Positions 33,261 through 42,855 of a DNA stretch of 64,000 bases are shown in pieces. The stretch covers positions 124,001 to 188,000 of the forward strand of contig VRMN01000010.1 in assembly GCA_008690995.1 (NCBI GenBank). Direction: 5' to 3'. Both the position numbers and the translations under genes were made by a program. The notes beneath the pieces were generated by a model. The model made no database searches. It was not told the DNA's origin and worked only from the letters and a program-made list of their open reading frames with translations. This DNA comes from Porphyridium purpureum. Its lineage: Eukaryota; Rhodophyta; Bangiophyceae; Porphyridiales; Porphyridiaceae. Each line of letters opens with the position of its first letter. Position 1 is the first letter of the stretch.

Positions 33261-33782
33261 CCCCGGCGCATCCAGCGTGAAACCGCGCTGCTGGTGTGGT
33301 GGAGGTGGAAGGGGTTAGAGCCACGAGCGGCGTTGCGGGAACGGCCGGCGCGCTGCCATTGTCGCGCGTGGCAGCCTCTGCGATCTGCTGGTCGCTGCAA
33401 GCAGGCGCTCTTGTACACATGTAGCAGGGCTGACTTGCTTGCTTGATCCGTGGCTTGTTTACTGGAACAGCGTGGAACGAGCAGTTGGGCAGAGACGAGG
33501 TGGCGAGATGTTCCTCCCGCCTGTCTTGGATGGAGCGCCTGAAATTACCATTTTAGAATTTGGAGTGGTGAGTTGCTTAATTGTCTGACGAGCAACCCTG
33601 GCAGCGACGCGCGCGATCACGCACAACTGCGGACGTGCGGGGCAGCGCACCACAACCCATCCACCAACTCCCACTCGCAATGAGCCTACGCATGCAGTCA
33701 AAACCCGACTGCGCGATTACCCACAAACCGTAAAGCCGATAAACCGTTTGATGCTACACCACGTGTACGGACCGGTTACCGC

Positions 33783-33810
33783 GTATAAGAAACCGGGCGC
33801 GTTTTGATAG
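33783..33810 (+). promoter_or_regulatory. Dyad element upstream of MCM9
   Basis: GAAACCGGGCGCGTTTTG between two TAT/ATA words, 211 bp before the chosen ATG. It is one of seven similar dyads found upstream of single-copy genes here. Confidence 0.4.
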
Positions 33811-34020
33811 AGCTAGGGTGATGACCGAAAATGGTTGGCGTCATTTTTGTGCGCGCCCCAAGGGGGGTGGGGGACAGAGGGAAAACCCTTAACCGGTAGG
33901 GTTAGGCGGCATGCGTGGGGTGTGGCCACCAGAAAGCGCGCGAAAGCGGCGGTGTTGCGTGTGCGTGCGGCGTGGCGCGTCCGGGAAGCGGAGAGGGAGA
34001 GAGGGAGAAGGGAGAGGGGC

Positions 34021-37000
34021 ATGTCAGACGATGAGTGGGACTTCGAGAGGGCGTTACGCAGTGATGATGAGGAGGATGGCGGCGGCATCGGCGGTGGTGG
34101 TGATGATGCGCAGCCAGAGCCGCGGCGCGCGCATGCAGTAGCGCTTGAGACTGGTGCGGCGAGTGATGAGCGCTCGTGGCCGCAGCAAGGGCATGATGTT
34201 CTTGGCCGCGATATACTGTGTCGGCAGGACGTGTTCAGTGCTGAAGGAAGGCAGCCATGCTCACAGAAAGAAGCAGTGCGTGTGGATGGGGAGCGGGTGG
34301 GTGTGGGCAAGGCGGCAGCCGATGGTGAGCTTCAGCACTTGCGGCAGCATGAAAATGGTGCCCGGGAGGATGAGCAGGAAGCGGGCGCCGATTGGCTTGT
34401 CGAAAGCACGCCGCCGCTCGATGAAGCGGGCGCCGCGATGCTCATGGAGCGCTTTGTGCAAGCAGAAGAATTCGCAAGCTACAGTCTCGCGCTGTACTGC
34501 GCGCGCGACCGCGTGGCAGTGACAGGAGCCGCGATGGGAACATTGGCTGCCGCCCCAACCGTCACCGTGCGTGTCAGTGGGATGTATGACTTTTCAGCAC
34601 CACTCGCGGCGTACGTCGTCCAGCACCCAGATCAGGCAGTCGCGCAGTTGGAGCGCGTGTTTCTGCGCACGGGGTTCCGTGCAGATCCGCACGCGTTCGA
34701 GCACGACGACGCTGTGAAGATCCGGCTGTTTGATATTCCACACCGCTCAGCCATGCGCGACTCGCTGCCGCCTTCTGTGCGCTCGCTTCGCAAGGCGCAC
34801 GATGGCTCGCTGGTGCAGCTGACGGGCACTGTCGTGCGCGTAGGGGCCGTACGATCGCAAGAGCTGTGGCGCGAAATGAAGTGCATAAAGTGCGCACACA
34901 GATTCGTCCTGGAGGCCGACATGAGCCAACCAAAGCTCGACTTTAACCCGCCCAGGCGGTGTCCATCGGTGTATGATCGGCCGTGCACGGGTACGACCTT
35001 TCGCATGACCCGTTCTGGCACGGTGAACGACTACCAGATTATTCGGCTCCAGGACAAGCCGGACGCGGGCGCGCGCCCGCCGGCTCCGCTAATTGTGTCT
35101 CAGGTGGCCTCGGACAACGTTGGTGATCCGCACGACCAAACCCGCGTCGCAGCTGCGCCTGAGCAGGTGCCGGTTGGAGATCGACCAGCCGATACGACGC
35201 CGTGTAGCATTGCCGTTGTGCTCTGCGATGAGCTTGCGGACACGTTAAAGGCCGGCGACGACGCGGTGATCTGCGGCAAAGTATTTCATAGGTGGGTGCG
35301 CAACTTGGTGCCCAACTCGCGCGCGACCGCAGACTATGCGCTGCTTGCCTCGCATGTAGAGAACGCCAACGCGGCGAAAGACGCAACGTTTGGCGGTGCT
35401 TCAGACGGCCGACGGCTAGATCCGGCGTTGATTGACTCGTTCGAGTCGTTCTGGGGCTCCACGAGCAAGTGGAAAAATAAGCTCAAGCTGCGTGATATTA
35501 TTGTGCGCTCAGTGTGTCCGCAGCTGCACGGCATGTACCTCGTAAAGCTGATTGTGTTGCTCACGCTGATTGGGGGCTGCACAGATGCCGACGCGCTTGG
35601 CGCTGCGAATAAGCACGAAACAGCGGCTGCTGGCGCAAAGGTGGACGACACATCGACTCCTTCCCACCGTCACCACCAGCGCGTGCGTAGTATCAGCCAT
35701 TTGCTGATGGTGGGTGACGTCGGCACCGGCAAATCACAGTTGCTTCGCTTTGCGTCACGACTGAGCACGCGCGGCGTACTGACCACGGGCATTGGTTCTT
35801 CCGCAGCTGGGCTCACAGTGACAGCTTCGCGTGAAGCCGGCTCGAATGGTGAATGGGGCCTGGAGGCCGGCGCGCTGGTGCTCGCGGATGGCGGGCTGTG
35901 CTGCATCGACGAGTTTGACAGTATGAAAAGCTCTGAGCGTGCTGCCATGCACGAGGCGATGGAGCAGCAGACACTGTCGGTCGCCAAGGCCGGCATGGTA
36001 AGCACGCTGCAGTGCCGCACCACAGTTATTGCCGCCATCAATCCCCGCACTAGTGCCGCCCGTCTTGACTCACGCTCGTTTGGCGGTGGGGACCACCAAC
36101 AAATGCGCTCGCAATCGCTCCACGTCGGCATGGCGGCGCCGCTCATGAGCCGCTTTGACGTTGTGCTCGTCCTTCGCGACTTGAAAAACAAGCAGCGTGA
36201 CGAGCAGCTTTGCGAATTCATTCTAGACGGATTTGGTTTCGAAGAAGAGCGCGGGTCGCTACGTGCGGCTGCGTGCGCCGATGAGCTGCGCTGTGATGTC
36301 ACCGCGGACGGGCTTTACAAGGATGGCGATGAGCGCCTGTCCAAGGGAAACAGAAGGCCGGTCCACACGGATGACCAGCAGGTTGATGAGTACTTGTGGG
36401 GCATCGCCGACCTGCGCGCGTACTTGGCGTATGTGCGACGACGATTCCATCCACGTATCTCCAAGGCGGCGTCTACTGTGCTCCGTTACTACTACCAGGG
36501 CGAGCGACAGGCGCAAGGTCGCAACGCTGCACGCACCACGGTGCGTCTGCTGCAATCACTTATGCGTCTCACACAGGCACACGCGCGACTTATGTATCGC
36601 CAGGTCGCCGTTGTGCAGGACGCCATGTTTGCCATCATGGCCGTCGAGGCGTCGCTGAACAGCTCGAATCAGTTTTTACGTGACCCAGATTGTTTGCTGG
36701 CTGACTTTCCGAGCCATGCTTTCAAGCAGTACAAGTCATTTGCGCAGACGGTGCTGGTTGCCACTGGTCTCGAAGGCCGCGTGCCGCTTGATGAGACCGA
36801 AGAGGATGTGTTGGAAAGCCGCGACACGGACGAGGAAGCGACAGCTTTACCGCTCGAACTAGACAGAGACGACGACTTGGAAGACGAGCCTTCCGCAAGC
36901 GCACGGCCGAGCTCGTCCGCGGGTTCGCACGAGCTAGGACACAATGCGGCCGGAACCGACCTCGGCAGCGACAACGTAGATCAGCCGGAAATGGAAAGAA

Positions 37001-37371
37001 GCCTCTCGAACTCGTCGCGCGGCAGAAAGTCGGAGAAAAATCCAGCGTGTGCGAGCGACTCAGGTGCGAGCGTGGACGCCAGCGAGCTCGCACTGTCACT
37101 GAGAAAGAAGAGGCGCTTACGAGCGGGAAATGGCGAACCAGCTTTACATCCCATTAGCGAAGAATGCGTTAGCGGTGATGAAGACGGGCAAGGTCATGCT
37201 AGTGGTGCAAAGAACGAGCGCATGGAGCAGGCGCTGATGCCACAAAGGTCTCGAAGTCCGACGGAACCAGCCAATCGTGCTCCGGCTTCAGCTGTTTTAG
37301 ATGCCGCTGGGCCGGTGGCAACGCTCACATTGCCGCCCGATGACGACGAGCTGTTTGAAATTTCAGACTAG
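34021..37371 (+). CDS. MCM9: MCM-family helicase, MCM9-like
   Basis: A 1116-residue protein if it starts at 34021 (MSDDEWDFERAL), right after a purine-rich leader; the frame is open further upstream. An acidic N-terminus leads into the MCM N-terminal domain with a zinc finger (MKCIKCAHRF, then paired Cys). The AAA+ core shows Walker A (GDVGTGKSQ, about 565-573), the block LTTGIGSSAAGLTVTA, Walker B (GLCCIDEFD, D630-E631) and the arginine finger (MSRFDVVL, R711). LTTGIGSS together with LVLADGGLCCIDEF fits MCM9 better than MCM2-7 or MCM8. MCM9 works with MCM8 in homologous recombination and crosslink repair. The last 330 residues are acidic, low-complexity and probably disordered. FANCI, another crosslink-repair gene, lies 21 kb away. 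Confidence 0.88.
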   Translation: MSDDEWDFERALRSDDEEDGGGIGGGGDDAQPEPRRAHAVALETGAASDERSWPQQGHDVLGRDILCRQDVFSAEGRQPCSQKEAVRVDGERVGVGKAAADGELQHLRQHENGAREDEQEAGADWLVESTPPLDEAGAAMLMERFVQAEEFASYSLALYCARDRVAVTGAAMGTLAAAPTVTVRVSGMYDFSAPLAAYVVQHPDQAVAQLERVFLRTGFRADPHAFEHDDAVKIRLFDIPHRSAMRDSLPPSVRSLRKAHDGSLVQLTGTVVRVGAVRSQELWREMKCIKCAHRFVLEADMSQPKLDFNPPRRCPSVYDRPCTGTTFRMTRSGTVNDYQIIRLQDKPDAGARPPAPLIVSQVASDNVGDPHDQTRVAAAPEQVPVGDRPADTTPCSIAVVLCDELADTLKAGDDAVICGKVFHRWVRNLVPNSRATADYALLASHVENANAAKDATFGGASDGRRLDPALIDSFESFWGSTSKWKNKLKLRDIIVRSVCPQLHGMYLVKLIVLLTLIGGCTDADALGAANKHETAAAGAKVDDTSTPSHRHHQRVRSISHLLMVGDVGTGKSQLLRFASRLSTRGVLTTGIGSSAAGLTVTASREAGSNGEWGLEAGALVLADGGLCCIDEFDSMKSSERAAMHEAMEQQTLSVAKAGMVSTLQCRTTVIAAINPRTSAARLDSRSFGGGDHQQMRSQSLHVGMAAPLMSRFDVVLVLRDLKNKQRDEQLCEFILDGFGFEEERGSLRAAACADELRCDVTADGLYKDGDERLSKGNRRPVHTDDQQVDEYLWGIADLRAYLAYVRRRFHPRISKAASTVLRYYYQGERQAQGRNAARTTVRLLQSLMRLTQAHARLMYRQVAVVQDAMFAIMAVEASLNSSNQFLRDPDCLLADFPSHAFKQYKSFAQTVLVATGLEGRVPLDETEEDVLESRDTDEEATALPLELDRDDDLEDEPSASARPSSSAGSHELGHNAAGTDLGSDNVDQPEMERSLSNSSRGRKSEKNPACASDSGASVDASELALSLRKKRRLRAGNGEPALHPISEECVSGDEDGQGHASGAKNERMEQALMPQRSRSPTEPANRAPASAVLDAAGPVATLTLPPDDDELFEISD

Positions 37372-37970
37372 ACATGGAAAGCTGTGCGCGTCGCTGAGGC
37401 GCGACGTTGTTGAATCTTGTTTCTGGATAAATGTCTCCCAGCGTCGACGCTCGATTCTGCTGAGAGTCTGGGTCGCATCGTATCTTGCACGCCAGCGAAG
37501 TGCGCGGCAGACGGACCGTCACATCAAGGGCCGAGCGAGGGAGAGTTGTTCTGGACGAGTTTGGCTTGACCTTGCTGTCCACGGTGCGTAACCCAAAACA
37601 GGAAACCTCCCATCGAGCAGCGCGCTGCCAGACAACCCAGGCTCGCGCACATACGTGGCTGCAACCTGCCTGCTTCTTCACGGACACATCCACTAGTAAG
37701 CAGCACTGACGCTTCAGGCAGAACCGCACCAGCTAACTGCTCCGTACTGGTCTCTCGCAGAGCATTAATAACCCACGGTCATTCCTCGTTCGCGCACCTA
37801 TCCATTGTCTGGGGGATGCGACGTGAAGCAGTGCGACACGCAAGGCCTTGCCGCGCCACACGCAGCAGGGGGTTGATCGCAATATTCAAAGTTCGGCGGC
37901 GTGCCTAGCGCGACGATGCAGTCCGGAGATGAGTTAAGCCTCCCATTGAGGAAAGGACGGAAAGAAATAT
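37372..37970. other. Intergenic DNA, nothing recognised
   Basis: Between MCM9 and the terminator of the permuted tRNA gene. No gene or repeat recognised. Confidence 0.4.
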
Positions 37971-37979
37971 AAAAAAAAA
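37971..37979 (-). terminator. RNA polymerase III oligo-T terminator
   Basis: A run of nine T on the minus strand, 22 nt beyond the tRNA 5'-half flank. It suits pol III termination of the permuted tRNA transcript. Confidence 0.7.
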
Positions 37980-38001
37980 CCAAAAGAATAATTCCGCTGT
38001 C

Positions 38002-38117
38002 CTGGAGTCTACCGCACTACCATTGTGCTACGGGGCCCATGCATTCGCATGACCCCGGTAGGAAATTCTTAAAGGCCTCGTCACATGATCAGCGAATCGA
38101 ACCCACAACCATCAGAT
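38002..38117 (-). tRNA. trnW-CCA: Circularly permuted tRNA-Trp(CCA) with a T-arm intron
   Basis: On the minus strand the 3' half comes first. It covers positions 38-61 (38117-38094), then a 32-nt intron (38093-38062, boundary ambiguous by one base), then positions 62-73 (38061-38050). A 12-nt spacer (38049-38038) follows, then the 5' half, positions 1-37 (38037-38002), ending in anticodon CCA. Rejoined pieces fold as a 72-nt tRNA: acceptor GGCCCCG with CGGGGTC, discriminator A; D arm GCAC with GTGC and GG in the loop; loop CTCCAGA; T arm GTGGG-TTCGATT-CCTAC. Weak points are G27-A43 and a G-U at 28-42. Flanks pair over seven positions (38129-38123 with 37995-38001), as expected for processing. 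A TATA-like word lies at about 38152-38161 and an oligo-T tract at 37971-37979. CGGGGTCA is also the 3' end of animal tRNA-Trp. Confidence 0.87.
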
Positions 38118-38592
38118 TACATAACAGCGTGGTTGGGAGGGGGAAAATTACAATATATATAGAGTAATACGTGTAAGGTGGCTTCAGGTTGGCGGGTGTG
38201 CGGAGGCGAAGCGTTTACGGCGTGTGCGTGCAAGGCCGGAACTTGATAGAGAGATGGATAAGTGTGCGACGCAATGGCGCCGCAGGAATAGCGGCGTGTT
38301 GTCTTGTGGTTTGCTTGGATGAGGGTGAAAGCTGACTGGATGATTGGGCCATAGCTTGCAAGGCCGCGGCTGTTTGATCGTAGCCACGTGCGGGTTCCGG
38401 TTTTGAGTTCATGTGAGGTGGCTCATTGCGGTACGCTCAGGATCGAGTGAAGTTATGTCTCGCGTCGAAAGTGTTTCGCCTTCACAGCAGGCATTCAAAG
38501 CTCACCCGGCGAGCAAATGCCTCAGGGCACTGGCTCTGTTGGGTCATGCCCTACCGGCAATCCTTTTCACATTTCTGGCTGTCGTTCAGCGT

Positions 38593-39450
38593 CTACTGCA
38601 TACGTAGGAGGATTAGTTTCCGCGTGCAAATGACCCCACGGACGCCACATTTTGCGTGATCACAGGGCTGGATTGGCTTTGCGCGACTTTGCGATCCAAC
38701 TCGACAGTCGCGCGCCCATCCACGTACGAACCACCCCCTTCCAAGTTTACATTCTGTACCGAAAGCGTGTTGCGAGTCGGTGTCTCCCTGCTTCTCGGCT
38801 TTCTCGTACCACTTGAATGCCGCAATTTCTTTTTTGCCTGGACTTGCCGGTCCGATATTATCAGAAAAATGCCCACGTGACTCTGAGCACCAGCATGACC
38901 GAATTCTGCCGGTCGACGATTCTATATCAATGCTTTCCCATTTCGTATACGTCCCCAGCATTCTGTTTCGACAAATTCAAACCATCCCTCCCCACTACAG
39001 AGCGCTTGTTTGGCCACGGCTTCAAGATACCGAGCCTCGGCGTCTCGCCATCGAGCCTCTGCAGCTCTTGCCTCGCAAAGTGCAGACCTTTATCAATCAT
39101 GCGCAACCGGACGCCAACATTCTTCAAAAAGTGAAGAAGCGCAATGCGCCGGCGTACTCCCCAAATTCAGCGTCGCGTCAAGCAGAGGTCTTCGCCGCCG
39201 GAAAACCTTCGCGCTTCTAGCACGGATTGATCATCTGTCCCCCGAGCCGTCATAAACGTTGACGCGATCGTTCTGCCCTGTTTGGCAGCGTTTGTACACC
39301 AGTGCTTGACCAAAGGTCGGTCCACGAGTGGTGGTGGCGGCCCAACTCCGCTACGGCCTTTCGGTTGTCCCGGAGCTGCAGCCGCGCACAATCCCAGCCT
39401 AAAGCGCAGCCCAAATGGATGAATATCCCATGCAATCCGTTCAGAAAGAT
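38593..39450 (-). pseudogene. Possible Sel1-like repeat gene remnant
   Basis: On the minus strand one frame reads AFKWYEKAEKQGDTDSQHAFG, which fits a Sel1-like repeat (WY-KAA-QGD-A). Neighbouring stretches in other frames contain alanine- and glutamate-rich coiled-coil-like text (for example EARYLEAVAKQA near 39.05 kb). No single frame is open across the region, so it looks like a decayed gene. Confidence is low because Sel1 motifs are short. Confidence 0.3.
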
Positions 39451-40092
39451 CTTGTCCGGTCGAAACTCGCACTCAGCGCAGCCTTGCCTCGGCACCTACT
39501 TTCACAACCGCCCACACACACACACTCCACGAACGCCATCCTTTCCCTTTGCTGCGCGGCACTCATCACTTGACCAACACCCAGTACCGTGGCAGTTTCA
39601 GCGCGCATCATTTCGCGAGCCCACGGCACCTGTGTTCTGTCATATGCAGAACAAATCACCGCGCCGACAGATTGCGCTGCATGCTGCTGCCCACCATCAC
39701 CGCCACATGCCAAAACCTACCCCCTCAACCGCCACCCCGCAACCCTTCAATTCTCAAACCCTAAATTACCCTAATCTCCACCACACGCTTTTCTGCCCTC
39801 TATATGTAAACCGGCTCGTTTACATAGGAAACTGTAAAAGTACAGTGAAACATAGTAGAAGTACAGTGTAAATATGCGCGTTTGAAGATGGTTTACATAT
39901 AGGCCATTGGCTCGGTAAAGCGTGCGAGTTTGATAAGAGGTAACGATGGGGGTACAGTGAAGATGATGAGTCGTGGAAGTACACTTGTCACTGTACTTGT
40001 GTTCTGTAAGGCGGGTGTACCGCGGTGTGACGCGGTTATTGAGATGCACGGATTGGTGGGTGGCGACGCCAAGCGAGAACGCGCCGCGCGCC
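39451..40092 (+). promoter_or_regulatory. Upstream region of the K+ channel: dyad and GTACAGTG cluster
   Basis: A dyad TAAACCGGCTCGTTTA (39801-39826 with its flanking TATA and CATA words) lies 267 bp before the start codon. GTACAGTG occurs at 39840-39847, 39861-39868 and 39952-39959, and inverted as CACTGTAC at 39989-39996. This is the densest cluster of that word in the window. No gene was seen between 39451 and 39800. Confidence 0.45.
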
Positions 40093-41871
40093 ATGTCCGG
40101 TATCAAGGCTTGCTTCTCGCCGGACGCGCAGCGCGCGCACGTCAATGTGCGGCACCAGCAGCGCCGCATCCGCGCCTGCGTGCAGCGCCTCGCGCATGAA
40201 ACTCAGCAACTGCACGACCTCCACGCGCAGCTGGAGGCGCTGCAGCTGCGCTTGCAGGACGCGTGCGCCGCGTCAGACGGCGCGGATGAGCACCACTCTC
40301 GGTTTAACTCGGATGCAAGCACCGCTAGGGAAGAGAGGCAAAGTATGCTCCTGCATGAGCACAAAGCACTGCTGCAAAAGGCCGAGCGCACAAAAGTGGC
40401 GCTCGAGGCGTGGAGCGCAGCCGAGCGCGAGCACGACGCGCTCACTGCGGACGAGCTAGATGCTCTGGATGAAGCTGAAAAGGTGGCTCGCATGCGACCT
40501 ATTCTTGAAAGCGAGGCGCGAGCCAGGGCGCGTTCGTGCCGCGGTTGGACCGATTTCCGCAACAAACACCCGTGGATGAAGAGTCTTTGGTACACGCTAG
40601 AGTTCCCTGGATACTCAACTCTTGCGCTCATCTGGGCCATATTTATGATGCTGCTCATCTTGTTGTACGTCGTGCTGCTCGTGCTTGACTCATTTGTGAG
40701 CATCGGTGAAAAGAGCCAGTGGATACAGACCTTTTTTGTATTTGAGGCCGTGATCACGGCGTTTTTCCTGGGCGAGTTCTTGCTGCGAATTAGCACGTGC
40801 CCTAGTCATGTCACTTTCGCGCTTTCATTCCTCAACTGGATCGATCTGATTTCGATTCTGCCGTTCTTCATTGGTCTCGGCGTTGTGGCGTCGTCAGGCG
40901 TTTCATCGCTCGTCGCGCTGCGCCTTCTCAAGTTTCTGCGGCTCATCCGCGTGCTGCGTATCTTCAAAACATCGTCGACCATGCAGACGCTGCTGGACGC
41001 CGTTATCGAAGCTCGCTTTGGCGTCATCTTCCTGGTTGTGCTTCTTGTTGCCGAAACAATCTTTTTTGGCACCTTGATCTTTTACGCCGAGACGAGTAGC
41101 TGTGAGCTTATCGACGACCAGTACGTTTACAAATCTTCGGCGCTACCTGGTGAGGTGGGCTCGGTATCTGTATTCCAGAATATTCCGGACGGTATGTGGT
41201 GGACTATTGTCACGCTCACCACTGTTGGGTACGGAGATACATTTCCGGTGACTTGGGCCGGGCGCGCCGTTGGTGCAGTCACCATGGTTGTGTCACTGCT
41301 GTCCATAGCGTTTCCCGTGACGCTGATTGGCGTCGGCTTTAGCCGCGTTACCGAACGTCTAATTCTTCAAAAGGGGACCAAAGCTGCCGGAAAGGCGAAT
41401 GACGACGACGCGGGAGGCTCTCACAGCAAAATCATGTCGCCAATTGACCAAGGTGTTCCTCTTGCACATTCTACAAGCGTAGTTGCGGCGCTCAGCTCCA
41501 AAGTCCGTCGCGGCAAAGTCAGCGGTCCCCGGAGCATCCCGAAACGCCCTGCCCAGAGCGCTTCCCGCGAGGGAGATTCTTTGGTGACAGGGCAAGCAGC
41601 AGAGAGCGGCACGGAGCTTTCTGAAGCGCTAGAGCGCGATAATGGAATCACCTTTTCCGAGCATGAGGAGAAGCGAACAGATCACGATGTCAGTGTTGGA
41701 TCGAGTCCAAGAAGAATAGTTAAGACGCACGAGCTGAACCCCAATCTGTCACGTATCATAGCCGAGCTGGAGACTCTCAAGGCACAGCTGGACCGTGAGA
41801 GTCTGAAAGAGTCAAACGCAAGCCGAGCAGCGCATCGCAATGGCGAAAGTTACGCCATGAGCGACGGGTGA
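40093..41871 (+). CDS. Voltage-gated potassium channel (six-TM, one pore)
   Basis: A 592-residue protein from the ATG at 40093 (MSGIKACF); the upstream open part lacks a good start. Residues about 15-130 are a charged, Gln/Leu/Glu-rich coiled coil. Six membrane segments follow: S1 about 176-200, S2 214-233, S3 248-266, S4 273-292 with regularly spaced Arg/Lys (LRLLKFLRLIRVLRIFK), S5 309-333 and S6 389-416. The pore loop carries the K+ filter TVGYGD at 377-382. A single voltage-sensor and pore unit means four chains form the channel. The C-terminal tail of about 175 residues is polar and ends in a short coiled coil (SRIIAELETLKAQLD). No BTB/T1, CNBD or ankyrin domain is seen, so it is Kv-like but not a plant Shaker type. 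Confidence 0.92.
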   Translation: MSGIKACFSPDAQRAHVNVRHQQRRIRACVQRLAHETQQLHDLHAQLEALQLRLQDACAASDGADEHHSRFNSDASTAREERQSMLLHEHKALLQKAERTKVALEAWSAAEREHDALTADELDALDEAEKVARMRPILESEARARARSCRGWTDFRNKHPWMKSLWYTLEFPGYSTLALIWAIFMMLLILLYVVLLVLDSFVSIGEKSQWIQTFFVFEAVITAFFLGEFLLRISTCPSHVTFALSFLNWIDLISILPFFIGLGVVASSGVSSLVALRLLKFLRLIRVLRIFKTSSTMQTLLDAVIEARFGVIFLVVLLVAETIFFGTLIFYAETSSCELIDDQYVYKSSALPGEVGSVSVFQNIPDGMWWTIVTLTTVGYGDTFPVTWAGRAVGAVTMVVSLLSIAFPVTLIGVGFSRVTERLILQKGTKAAGKANDDDAGGSHSKIMSPIDQGVPLAHSTSVVAALSSKVRRGKVSGPRSIPKRPAQSASREGDSLVTGQAAESGTELSEALERDNGITFSEHEEKRTDHDVSVGSSPRRIVKTHELNPNLSRIIAELETLKAQLDRESLKESNASRAAHRNGESYAMSDG

Positions 41872-41936
41872 CAAACCAAAGCCTTGAATTTATTTACTCG
41901 CCTTCTATCGAGCACTTGCTTATCAGTACATTTTTC

Positions 41937-42515
41937 TCAAGAGAGCTCTACAGACGCGGAGGTCGCGTCAGGTGCAGATGTTCCCTCAGCTCCATGTCCA
42001 TCAGCGGCATCCAAGGAGCTTACTTGGTGCACGTACTCGCTGAGCGTGGAGCTAAAAGTGTTGAGCAGCCTGCGTTTGCCTGAGACCTGAGCATCCTTCT
42101 CCGCCAGGTTCTCCAGCAGCTGGCGGGCACATGCGTACGGGTTGCGTCCCTGGTCCACTCCCAACACAATGTCGACAGGAACTTGCATGTGAGTTTCCTG
42201 TTCGAGGCGTTCCGCGCACTGCATGACCTCGGCAAGTTCCTGCACGAGCTGCACAATGAGCGCGCGCAGCGCGCTATTCTGTTCCTGCGCCGTGAAGATA
42301 CACGCCGTCTCAGCAATCGCTCCCAGCGTGTTTACCGTCTTAACGAGCGCGCGCTCCAATGCAACTGCCGACGCCGGCGTACCCGCGCGCGCGCGCTCAA
42401 GCAATTGTGCGGCATCCTCCACTAGAGCATTCACTTCTTCCACTTGTGAAAAGTCAATGTCATCGTCCTCGCCATCCTTCGCGGCGACCATGGACACCAC
42501 CTCGTGCGTCTCCAT
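41937..42515 (-). CDS. MED10: Mediator complex subunit 10
   Basis: A 192-residue protein from the ATG at 42515 (METHEVVSMVAAKDG). The middle holds helices with few breaks. The diagnostic block is VPVDIVLGVDQGRNPYACAR followed by QLLENLAEKDAQVSGKR, matching the MED10 signature (VP-VLEYIDQGRNP, then LE-A--KNE-VKGK). MED10 is part of the Mediator middle module, which bridges transcription factors and RNA polymerase II. The acidic N-terminus and the Ser/Ala tail are extensions beyond the core. It is divergent from the SDR gene, with 340 bp between the start codons. Confidence 0.88.
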   Translation of the reverse strand: METHEVVSMVAAKDGEDDDIDFSQVEEVNALVEDAAQLLERARAGTPASAVALERALVKTVNTLGAIAETACIFTAQEQNSALRALIVQLVQELAEVMQCAERLEQETHMQVPVDIVLGVDQGRNPYACARQLLENLAEKDAQVSGKRRLLNTFSSTLSEYVHQVSSLDAADGHGAEGTSAPDATSASVELS

Positions 42516-42855
42516 CTTCACGCTGAGTTTGTGTCCGATGGAAAGGACCAAGCCAACGGGTTCGGCCTGATGTGAGGAAAGAATAGAATATAGTCACCTC
42601 CCCAGCGTAGCCACGCGATGGACCCTCATGCAGTGGCTCCAGGTGCGCGTCCCACGTTGCTCTTGGCGATGCTTATGAGCTCTTTTTCACGCTATCCACT
42701 CCCTGCGTCTCTTCCACCTTCACTTCGTAGAGCTTCGCGATAATAGAAGCTCAAGTCAACCGACGCAGTCTCCTGCTTGGCATTCACGTTGCGCGGCGTG
42801 CCTTGGACGAGTGAGCCATTCAAGTTGGCTCATTGCTCCGCTTGTCGAGTAGCTC
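42516..42855. promoter_or_regulatory. Shared intergenic region between MED10 and the SDR gene
   Basis: Two divergent genes start within 340 bp, so this is likely a bidirectional promoter. I do not see the AAAC/CGTTT dyad or GTACAGTG words here. Confidence 0.4.

Noticed and set aside
34021-37371. MCM8 or a replicative MCM2-7 subunit
   Set aside because: The blocks around Walker A and B match MCM9 best; MCM8 remains possible but fits less well.
38002-38117. Ordinary linear tRNA, or a tRNA-derived SINE
   Set aside because: Neither half folds with the sequence that follows it, while the permuted order restores every stem, and pol III signals flank the whole.
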